This document shows, in pieces, positions 48,214 to 58,775 of a DNA stretch of 64,000 nucleotides. This stretch comes from Adiantum capillus-veneris (lineage: Eukaryota > Streptophyta > Polypodiopsida > Polypodiales > Pteridaceae), in contig CM043953.1 in assembly GCA_014529385.2 (NCBI GenBank), positions 87,843,842 through 87,907,841 on the forward strand, written 5' to 3'. Below the pieces are notes generated by a model. The model did no database searches and had not been told where the DNA came from. It saw only the letters and a program-made list of their open reading frames with translations. The translations under genes were made by a program, and so were the position numbers. The stretch's first letter is position 1; the number at the start of each line of letters is the position of its first letter.

Positions 48214-48442
48214 ATACCGACGACTCAAAGTTAGTTTTAAAACTAAAATGCGCTGGAATAAGCATCGAATTAAACGTGGATATCGCGTCGTCGGTATATA
48301 CACTGGTGTATCTATCATCACAATAAGCAATGAAAAGGGCGTCGGAATGACCGCTTGTATATGCGCCGATCTGATATTTTACAATTCGGACGGCTATTCC
48401 GATGCCTATACCAGCGTCTATACCAAGTTCTATACCGACGAC
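48214..48442. repeat. ATACCGACGAC motif, three copies, the middle one inverted
   Basis: ATACCGACGAC occurs at 48214-48224 and 48432-48442 and as GTCGTCGGTAT at 48287-48297, giving a 12-bp inverted pair with arms 132 bp apart. A 16-bp palindrome TTAGTTTTAAAACTAA lies near 48231-48246. The block looks like a small foldback element. Confidence 0.6.
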
Positions 48443-48710
48443 AAAACCTAGATTTTTTTTTTTGGGCAGAGAGAGCTGGGAACTGATGTTGCATGTACTG
48501 CAACAACAAAAAACAACCACTATAAGAGGAGTAGTTTATAACCGCTAATATTGCCTCGGAAAAACAAAGAAAAATGGAGAGAAAAAATTGTGTACGCGGC
48601 AATAATCGCGGCTCATAACACGGTAGTGGTATGGAAGCAATATTTCTACTTCTATTACCGCATTTGTTGCCGCTGTTATTACCGTGCTAATTATCGCCAA
48701 ACGGCCATTC

Positions 48711-48774
48711 AAAAATAAAGGTGATCATTTGGACCACCCAAAATTAGGTGGCTCAAATGAGCACCTTTATTTTT
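48711..48774. repeat. Foldback hairpin with 28-bp arms
   Basis: Arms 48711-48738 and 48747-48774 pair at 25 of 28 positions around an 8-base loop (CAAAATTA). The first 13 pairs (AAAAATAAAGGTG) are perfect. It could be a small foldback transposon or a small-RNA hairpin. Confidence 0.85.
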
Positions 48775-48949
48775 GATATACATAAAACAATGAAACATCA
48801 ATTGTTTTTTGAAAGAGTATACAAGAAAACCAAAGAATTGAAATTGAATTTACTTTACCTTGACAATTTAATGTGCAGAAAGATCAATTATTTAAAAAAG
48901 TTACAAATAAAATGTAAATAGTTGTATACACATTGTGTCACATTGGGAC

Positions 48950-49419
48950 TTTACGAAGTTTTGGATAAATATTTTTATATTTAATCCTCCTCATTCTCGT
49001 CGTCGTCTAGAGGCACGTACATTTGATCACCTTGATTCTACATAAACCCAAACCAAATCAAACAATCATCAAAGCTTAAAACAATTGATACAAAATTACT
49101 CGTTCAAACTTATTGCTTGTAGTGATCCAACCGATGCGTCGAATTGCTCGTGAGATGTGTGGTTGCTCTCGAAAAACTATCGCCAAGTATCAAATTCTGT
49201 ATGTCGCTCCCTATACTTGACCATCTCTCTGGTTGGTCGAGTGAGAGTGATATTTTCTTAAGTTAGCAATAACAATAACAAATCACCAACTACAATCTTT
49301 ATAATCGCTAATTTAAATTATAATTTAATCAATCTTACATATTTGTCCTTCCAAGCTACCTTGCCTCTTGAGCCATAGTGCGTGGGAGTTTTCCTGGTTG
49401 GAGCTTCGCATTGTTGTAT
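48950..49419 (-). pseudogene. Unidentified minus-strand gene, 3' part, split by element 4
   Basis: On the minus strand from the insertion point downward the sequence reads PTYNNAKLQPGKLPRTMAQE, then after a gap LTRPTREMVKYRERHTEFDTW and FESNHTSHEQFDASVG, then QGDQMYVPLDDDENEED before a stop near 48985. The composition and conserved-looking blocks suggest exons with introns. The 5' part lies beyond element 4 (55238-56353). The overall layout (P/Q/S-rich start, basic middle, acidic end) recalls plant transposase-associated proteins, but I cannot assign it. Confidence 0.4.
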
Positions 49420-49424
49420 GTAGG
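49420..49424 (+). repeat. Target site duplication GTAGG, left
   Basis: Exact match to 55233-55237; abuts the element 4 5' LTR. Confidence 0.9.
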
Positions 49425-49747
49425 TGTTAACCCTCACGGCTCACGGACACCCTATCACCTACGAGACGGACGACGGACATTGTATTATTTATTTGGTAGA
49501 GTCAGGTACCGGGCTTGTCGGTCCAATAGGAAAATGGTAAGAGTGATCGCCGATGAGAGACGCACTCTAACTGGAACATTCAAGGGATTAATTGGCTAAG
49601 CATGGGCGCCCAAGTGTGAATGGGGCGAGCTCATATAAAAGTCAACTAAACCTAAAATTCACTCATTCTCTCATTTGTGCAATAGAAGAGTGCTCTTGCT
49701 CCATCTCCATCTTCTTCTTCTTCATCTCCTTGTGTGTGTGTGGATGC

Positions 49748-49802
<55 letters not shown>

Positions 49803-50041
49803 CAATCGAGCATTGCGATGACAGCACGGCGGCGGCGAAGCGGTTGAGCGCGGCGAAGCGGCGGCTCCTTCTTCTTCGCGGCGAGGAATCCTCCACGAAG
49901 CAAGCATAGAGCGGTGAGTGACACACCATCGCCTTCTTTGAGCTTACTAGTTTAGACTTGTTGTGTGCTTGGAGCCATTTGTGGCTCGCACACGGTGTAT
50001 CGGCAAGTTCCTTGTATTGACACGTGCGACATACGCGCACA
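49425..50041 (+). repeat. 5' LTR of element 4
   Basis: It starts TGTTAACCC and ends GCGCACA. It holds CTCATATAAAAG (TATA box near 49635) and a 52-bp GA run (49749-49800) that is only about 14 bp long in the 3' LTR. Confidence 0.93.
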
Positions 50042-50045
50042 TTTT

Positions 50046-50063
50046 TGGCGCCGTTGCCGGGGA
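50046..50063 (+). other. Primer binding site, tRNA-Asp type
   Basis: TGGCGCCGTTGCCGGGGA matches the primer site used by plant Tat/Athila gypsy elements, complementary to the tRNA-Asp 3' end. Confidence 0.9.
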
Positions 50064-50193
50064 ATGCCGTGCATTAAGCTCGAGTAGCACTCTGTGCTTC
50101 TCTGTGGTGCAATTTCTATTGTAGGAAAGGTAAGGAAGGAGGGTGTGTGTGTGTTGAGAAGAGGGATTTGGTGTTATACTGTGTGTTTTTTTT

Positions 50194-50385
50194 GTTAATG
50201 GAGTTTTCAAAGGTACTGTGTTTATTCTCTGTGTATTAAGGTTGTTAGTTTTCTTTGTTAATGGAGATTTCAAAGGTACTGTGTTTATTCTCTGTGTATT
50301 AAGGTTGTTAGTTTTCTTTGTTAATGGAGATTTCAAAGGTACTGTGTTTATTCTCTGTGTATTAAGGTAGTTAGTTTTCTATGTA
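50194..50385 (+). repeat. 63-bp tandem repeat, three copies, in the element 4 leader
   Basis: Units starting GTTAATGGAG at 50194, 50257 and 50320 are nearly identical. They lie in the untranslated leader between the primer site and the coding region. An A/T homopolymer-rich stretch follows at 50510-50575. Confidence 0.92.
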
Positions 50386-50602
50386 CAGTAAGTAGGAAGT
50401 AGATTAGTGAGAGTTAATAGAGTGTGTTAGCGTGTAACAGTAGCTGTATTAGTTAGAAGTAGGTAGATAGAGTGTGTGTGTGCTCTCACGCAGGCCGCGA
50501 CGATCTTATCCTTTTTTTTTAAATTAAAAAAAATTTTAAAAATTTATTTTTTTAAAAAAAAATTTAAAGATTTTAAAGGTAGGACAGGGATCGGGAATAT
50601 CT

Positions 50603-52996
50603 TCCAGACCCAAGCCAAAGCTCACGCTCAGGCCTAAGCCTCAGTCGCATAGATGTGGCATAGATCATTTGATTGCCCAATGTCCAAATAATCCAAATGC
50701 ATCGAAGATCACGCCATTAAACTTGATTGAAGTTACCGAGGAGCCATCACCAAGTACACTCGTGGTACCAGTAAACATACTCACACGATCGATGCTCCAA
50801 AAACAAAATTATATTCTTGAGGAAAGAGACACGGCATCGATTGCCCAATCTCAAAAAAAGAAGAAAACACGAAGAAAGAGATCGCAAAAAGCAGCGAAGT
50901 CGGACCCCAGTTCAAAGACCAACATAGAGACTGGTGATGACCCCGTATATATGAACGACGCTGAAGAAGATTCTGATTCAGGTGAAACCATGGAGACCAA
51001 AACAATCACTAACATAGAAACCAACAAGGAAGATCTTCATGAGCCACAAGGGCCAGGATCCAAAAAGAAGATAGGAACTTACCCAAACCCTACAGAGGAG
51101 ATTGAGCGAGTCAAGCAATTAAGGAGCTTGGTAGAAGATACCCAAAGGGATCTAGAACCAGCACCTAGGAAGATCCAGATTACAAACACCATGTTCCCTA
51201 CGCAACAACAACCTCACCAAGTCCATAGACCCTTGGACATACCTAGTGTCATTTAAGAAGAAAGTGACTTAAAGTCATGGGAAAGTGGGCGTACTCACTT
51301 CCTGATGGAAAGAATGTTTACAGAGGGACTACTTGATCCTATCAAAGAAATGGAGATCCCATCTTCCCCATGTCAAGGGACTCAAGGCCAAAAGGTGCCG
51401 TTAAACATTGCCAAATTGATGGATTTCATGTCTTCAGAAGTTAGAACCACCATCATGTCCAAACTATATAAAGACCCTGAGCTAGTCTTAGCTCTTCGAG
51501 CCTTCCTCAATGGAGAACTAAAGTTTGGGCTAACACAATTTGCACAGATGGATGGAGTTGGGGAGATGCCAACAGAGGAGGAACACTTAGATCCACAACC
51601 CAACCTAGATGAGAACCTTGTTATAGAAATACATGTTAACAAGTTGGGGCAATACTTTGAGGGTGATGAATACAATGTGACCATACCAATCACTACTAAG
51701 GGATTAACTGTGAAGGGAATCCTTGATGGTGGCGCTGGGGTTAGCATTGTGACTAGAAATTGTTGGGAAACTATGGCAAGACCTCACCTTGCGACCACAA
51801 CCATAGTAGTGAACATGGCCAATGGGTCTATTGTTAAACCTATTGGGATGCTAGAAGATCTCAAGATCAAGGTCTTTGGACATAAAATAAGGATTACCTT
51901 TATTGTTTTGGATTTCTCCAAACACACTATGGCATCGGAGATGATCTTAGGACGTCCTTTCATAAGGGAAGAAAAAATGGTACATGACTGGTCTAAAAAC
52001 CATGTCTACTTGCAGTTCCAAGATTCTGTCATTCGAGTGGATCTTGTGACTGGTCGAGCACATCCTCTAGGAAACAGGTTTATAATTGATCATAGATCTG
52101 ACACCACAATTCACTCGGCCCCATTGCAGTATTGTTTCATGTGTAAAGCAGACAGCGATGTTGGGGAAGATTCTCCTTATATGGATGTACTACCTGGGAT
52201 GACTGAGTCAGACAATGTGGATTGGGTCCACCTAGCAGCAACAATAGACACTTGGGGAAATAGGGGGACAACCTGGGTAACACGTGAGGGGGATGAAATG
52301 CCCGTACCCTTAAATATGCTACAAGCAATGCATATAGCTTCTGACAAGACTCATCCTAATATAACGAAGAAAACATACAAGTGGGTCTCTAAATCTTCTT
52401 TAGCGACGTCCATGGCTGATGCTAAAAAACAGAAGCCTTGTAAGAAACGTATCACTCGCTCCAAGAAAAGTAAGAAAACGTGGCGTTGGATTCCTAAAAG
52501 ACTATTGGAAGCCCAAGGCTACTATCAAGGAAATGATCAAATCTGGGTGCCAAAACGTAGATTGTGTTCTTATGTGTCACTTGACCCATGTGAGCCCAAT
52601 CTTGTAGCTCCAAAACAAATCAACAATCGCGAAAAGAAAAAAATCACAGAATGCTACACACCCGCACCAGAGCTAGTTTGGGTACCAAAGAAAGAACGAT
52701 TTGTTCCACCTAGCTCAGGAAGGGGGGAGTCCTATGAAGCTTCAAGCTTCTCATGTAATGCATCCATAGAGGTAAAAGCTTCTCCACAGCCTCCACCTAC
52801 AATAGTGGACCTCAATAAAGCTACAAACAATTCCACACCTCCAAGTGTTCAAGAATCACGTGATGAACCACTTCAAGCCCAATCCTGGGAGAGTACCTTA
52901 CCACCCTTGCAACTTGATGAGGCACCTAAGGTAAGAGAAAACTACTGGCAATATCTCCACCTATTACCGACTGGAGCAATTGGTTTCAAAGGGTGA
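50603..52996 (+). CDS. Element 4 gag C-terminus and aspartic protease
   Basis: One frame runs from a degraded zinc knuckle (RCGIDHLIAQC near 50655; the first Cys is lost) through a charged linker, past TAA 51254-51256, to the stop at 52996. After the stop, the part from ATG 51305 is 563 residues. GILDGGAGVSIVT contains the protease Asp (residue 141) in a DGG form, and EMILGRPFIRE is the second conserved retropepsin block. The remainder is basic with repeated WVPKRRL/WVPKKERF words, then a Pro/Ser-rich end. No RT follows. One TAA and the missing Cys suggest inactivation, although the protease part is open. Confidence 0.8.
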
Positions 52997-53026
52997 CAAG
53001 CTCATTTCAAACGGTATGATCTACCC

Positions 53027-53040
53027 AAGGAAGGGGGGAG
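53027..53040 (+). other. Internal purine tract followed by an LTR-like start
   Basis: AAGGAAGGGGGGAG is followed by TGTTTGCTGACATCC, which looks like a second polypurine tract and LTR start 1.6 kb before the real one, and TATATATAAAG lies about 80 bp on. No matching upstream copy exists in the window. It may be a relic of an ancestral 3' end or a second plus-strand priming site. Confidence 0.4.
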
Positions 53041-54621
53041 TGTTTGCTGACATCCATCATCCACTTGCTTCCCTCTCAACCTTCCCCCCTGACCTCTCAA
53101 TCTCCCAATCTTAGGGAATGTATATATAAAGACTTATACTCACAAAAAAACAAAAACAATAAAGAGCAAGAGCAATTAGCAAACGAGTTTGCACAACAAA
53201 AGTCAAAACATTGACCAGACCTACCCATTCGCATCCAGTACACACTGGAACAGAAACCTATGCCATAAAACACCTTTGATCCTCATCACTCGAGTGATGG
53301 AGGGTAGGTAGGATTATTACAATAGGAGTGTTTCTCTTTTAGAGTTGAGTGATTAGCAAAGTTCTTTTTCCCACTGACGTGCCTCCTAGAGGTATTCTTT
53401 GTGTTTCCTAGTGTGTACACCTTCATGGAATCTTTATCTCGACTCACTCTTCAAATCAAGCGCGACCATCGACATAAACAGGTGTTTCTTATCCATTAGC
53501 ATTGCCCCTTATCTTTTTGCATCCATGTTTGTCTGCTTTGATTGTGATTGGTAGCATAATATTCAGCGCATTTTCTTAGTACCAAACATTAAATTCAATG
53601 AATTTTTTGTCATAATCAGTTGTCTAGATTTAAAAATCAAGCAGTCCGACTAAGCTAGTTTGACCAAGTTAGGTGTTAGAGATATTCTCTTAATACCATG
53701 GGGAATGCCTTCCTAATAATCAATGGTTACTTAGGTTCTTAATCCGATTTAGGTAGCATTGTGTGAAATGTACTAGGGCTTTCTAGTGGGCTTGATCCAA
53801 TTGACTTTTAGCTTAAGTATTATAAAGGGAGTTTAATTGTGTGATGAGCCTGGGGAGGTGTATTAGTGTTATATGACCCCCCAAAGTTACAAAATTAAAA
53901 TGATGAAAATGAACAAACAAAAAATCAAAGTGCCACATTGTAAAATCTTAAGCTGAAAGAGAAATCTTAGCTTGATTGGGTACTTCACTCACATGTATCG
54001 CCTACGGTACTAGAGCCCTAGAGGTTCCCAGTGTGGGCGCTTTTCCTTGAAAAGCAAAAAACCCAAGGCATACAAAATAAGCACACACATCAAAATTGAA
54101 TCACTGTGAAAAGACTTTGGGGGGTCAAAGAAAAGGTAATCAGTCAGGCGATGATTTCATGAGAAATTCCTTTTATTGTAGCTTAACTACAAGGTCTTCT
54201 AGGTATAGTCTCTAGTCAGCCCTCGAACATGAAATACTTGGCTCTCGCAATTAAACAACTTAATTGAACAAAGAAAATTAAGAAGCTTACCCATGGTATT
54301 AATAGTTGATCTCTAGTGTCTTTCGACCGTTAAATTAGCGACCCCATACTTGTTTAATTTTTTACCTTTACATCTGTTTATGCATTTGATTACATTGCAA
54401 TTTAATGTTTATTGTTGAAAAATTGTTTAAAATTCTGTTACCAATCAATTTGTCTGCTTAAAACTGCATATGCTTTTTAATCGCTTATGAGAATGCAATT
54501 ACTGTGCCAATGTTGTTTGATTCTGTAGTGACTGAAGAAGGCTAAGGAAATTCATCTCAAATGCTCTTCCACCTTGACAAACGAGCTTCAACTCAATAGC
54601 TTCCGAGGACGGAATGTACAT
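53041..54621 (+). other. Element 4 non-coding 3' interior
   Basis: No domain is found in any frame, so the pol region is absent, not merely shifted. A perfect 13-bp inverted pair, GACCCCCCAAAGT (53875-53887) and ACTTTGGGGGGTC (54114-54126), encloses about 226 bases. Confidence 0.7.
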
Positions 54622-54635
54622 GAGGAAGGGGGGCA
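54622..54635 (+). other. Polypurine tract of element 4
   Basis: GAGGAAGGGGGGCA directly precedes TGTTAACCC of the 3' LTR. Confidence 0.85.
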
Positions 54636-55232
54636 TGTTAACCCTCACGGCTCACGAACACCCTATCACCTACGAGACGGACGTTGTAACCTACGGCGGA
54701 CATTGTATTATTTATTTGGTAGAGTCAGGTACCGGGCTTGTCGGTCCAATAGGAAAAGGGTAAGAGTGATCGCCGATGAGAGGCGCACTCTAACTGGAAC
54801 ATTCAAGGGATTATTTGGCTAAGCATGGGCGCCCAAGTGTGAATGGGGCGAGCTCATATAAAAGTCAACTAAACCTAAAATTCACTCATTCTCTCATTTG
54901 TGCAATAGAAGAGTGCTCTTGCTCCATCTCCATCTTCTTCTTCTTCATCTCCTTGTGTATGTGTGTATGCGTGTGAGGGAGAGAGAGAGTGTGCAATCGA
55001 GCATTGCGACGACGGCACGGCGGTGGCGAAGCGGTTGAGCGCGGCGAAGCGGCGGCTCCTTCTTCTTCGCGGCGAGGAATCCTCCACGAAGCAAGCGTAG
55101 AGCGGTGAGTGACACACCATCGCCTTCTTTGAGCTTACTAGTCTAGACTTGTTGTGTGCTTGGAGCCATTTGTGGCTCGCACACGGTGTATCGGCAAGTT
55201 CCTTACATTGACACGTGCAACATACGCGCACA
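54636..55232 (+). repeat. 3' LTR of element 4
   Basis: It aligns with 49425-50041. Differences are a small insertion near 54684 (GTTGTAACCTAC region), a much shorter GA run and scattered substitutions. Confidence 0.93.
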
Positions 55233-55237
55233 GTAGG
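55233..55237 (+). repeat. Target site duplication GTAGG, right
   Basis: Exact match to 49420-49424. Confidence 0.9.
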
Positions 55238-56353
55238 ATGAGCTCATTTCGCAGCCTGATCGTTCTTTTCTTGCATTGCCCACTCCACATTTGCCATGTT
55301 GCCACCACGATAGCTCCTGTCTATATCTCTAACCTGGTTGGCTGTTGTGCACCATACACTGGACTACTTGTTTTTTTTTTAAAAATTATGTAGCCCTCCA
55401 ACCATTGTTGTGAAAAACATTGATTGGGGAAATTTGGAAATCTAGCATGCAGCGCATCCTCAATGTTGCGTGCATGATCAGGCAGTTGGTCTCTACACTT
55501 TACAAAACAGTTCTTATACGTTGAATGTATAAGAATTTGAAGATGGCGTCAAAATGCCCTGCCCTGTGTTGTACCGAAGTCCACCTCCCCGGCATATTTT
55601 ACCCTGCACCCATGCGTATCTGGCATGGGTGCGTCAATATCCTCGTCCTCTGCGTCAGGGACGACACGCTCTGAAATAGGGGACTTGTTCCCCCGCCACT
55701 ACCAAAACAAGCGAAGCCACAAGATCCGTCGCCGCTTCGTCTTTCCCGACACTCACTGCCTTGAGATGAGCATCGACGCGCGCCACTAGAGGAAGTTCGA
55801 CGATGGTGTTCTGGCAAAGCAAGAGTGGAATGGAGTGGCGTAAGACCCTATGATTCCATGGGAGTGGGACCCTGTGATGGAAGGGGAGTAGGGCGATAAG
55901 AAGGGGCCGTAGACTGAGGTGCAATCGGTGCGAGGCTCTGGAGGTAAGGAGTCCCTTCCTGACTCCCCCATGGTGTGGACTGCGGAGAAAGACCATAGGA
56001 TGCAAGCTGCTGCAGAGTGTAGCGGCCAAACAATCCCTCTGTCGAACGGAGGTACTGGTCTCATAAAGAGAGAGCCTGCTGCTGTAGGTCTGGATCTATG
56101 ACCTGTGGAGGAACCTGACTAGCGTAGGTGTAGGATGGCCATGCCTGTAAATAACAAAAATAAACCTATGACACTCGCGGTTTATGGTTAACTAGCCAGA
56201 AACAATCTTTATTTCTTTGCTTGTTCTCAACGCCTCAAGACTCGGCTCTACTGGAGGCGATGTCCACCCCGGCTGGGAGCCCACCTGGATGTGAACCGGC
56301 CAAAGTAAGAGTTAGATGGCTGCTCCCCACCAGTTGTTCTCTCATCTGCCATC
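55238..56353 (-). pseudogene. Unidentified minus-strand gene, 5' part, split by element 4
   Basis: The minus strand opens with MADERTTGGEQPSNSYFGRF at 56353, a possible first exon. A long Pro/Gln/Ser-rich stretch follows (QQQALSL, then EGLFGRYTLQQLASYGLSPQ and TPYLQSLAPIAPQSTAPSYR, about 56090-55850). It reads on toward the insertion point with VEWAMQEKNDQAAK near 55280. The reading then continues beyond element 4 at 49419. At least one frame change is needed near 56050. The family is not recognised; a transposon-encoded DNA-binding protein is one possibility. Confidence 0.4.
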
Positions 56354-56889
56354 TACATTACAAAGAGCAATATGAGATTTAGCTTCCCCCCCTACTAACT
56401 CATCTATAAATACATACACAAGTATATTAACACACAAGTACGTAGATACATATACATACTTGTAGAGTAGAGGCTAGTAGTGCCAAAGGTCAAGTGGCAC
56501 CTCTTTAGATATCATCACAGTCTCAACCATGGTAAAACCAAAGGTACATTGCGGTAATCTTTACATGAGTGGATCAATGACCGCAATGGCACGATTAAAA
56601 AAGGACTATACCCAAGAGGAAGCGTCTAACCTTCGGGTGCTATGCTCCCATACTTAGTGCATACATACATGCATAAACAAATATATATGTACACACAAAT
56701 GTATATACAATTACATAATGTAGCCATCATTTTGAATATAGATAAATAGTGACGGCCAGTTTTTGGAACCGCGACCGCGAGAACCATAACCTAAGAAGGG
56801 GAGAGCATATCACCAAAGAAGAAAAAAAAACCAAAAAAAGAAAATTTCTTTACCATTTACCACCCCTCTAGGGTTAACCACTAGCGGGG
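56354..56889. other. Unassigned spacer
   Basis: Contains TACATACA-type short repeats (56400-56470 and 56655-56715) and no credible ORF. Confidence 0.4.
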
Positions 56890-57059
56890 TGCCACCAATT
56901 TGGCCACATCTCTCCATTATCGCCAAAAGACAGACTCTCTCTCTCCTACTGCTCGGCTCCGCCAATTCTCTCTCTCTCTCACTTACTCTACCGCTGCATC
57001 ACCAGGCCAAGTGGGCGCATAAGATGAGATATCTCTATCACACCCTGTGGCGGACCGCC

Positions 57060-58543
<1,484 letters not shown>

Positions 58544-58775
58544 CTCATTATGATTTGCGAGGATAGTTGCTGGTGTTGTCTTGGCTGGAGAGTTGTCCCT
58601 TGACGTCGGCTTTAGCAGTAGGACATCTTGTGAATAGTCACTTGAAATACAATCGCTCAAGTCAAAGTCTGGCTCAAGAAGCACAAACCAGTGTTTGATT
58701 TGAACCTTGAAATTGGAAGGAAGTGCTCAATACTGCACTTTCCTACTGCTAATCTTGTGAAATTGGGGGTGTGCA

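Larger units (their letters stand above)
49425..55232 (+). mobile_element. Element 4: non-autonomous gag-protease LTR retrotransposon
   Basis: Two LTRs (617 and 597 bp; about 15 substitutions by eye plus microsatellite and small indel differences), a tRNA-Asp-type primer site, a gag-protease frame, a purine tract and perfect GTAGG target duplications define a complete 5.8-kb insertion. No reverse transcriptase, RNase H or integrase motif is present, so it must move with enzymes of another element. The primer type points to a Tat/Athila relative. High LTR similarity makes it the youngest well-dated insertion in the window. Confidence 0.93.
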
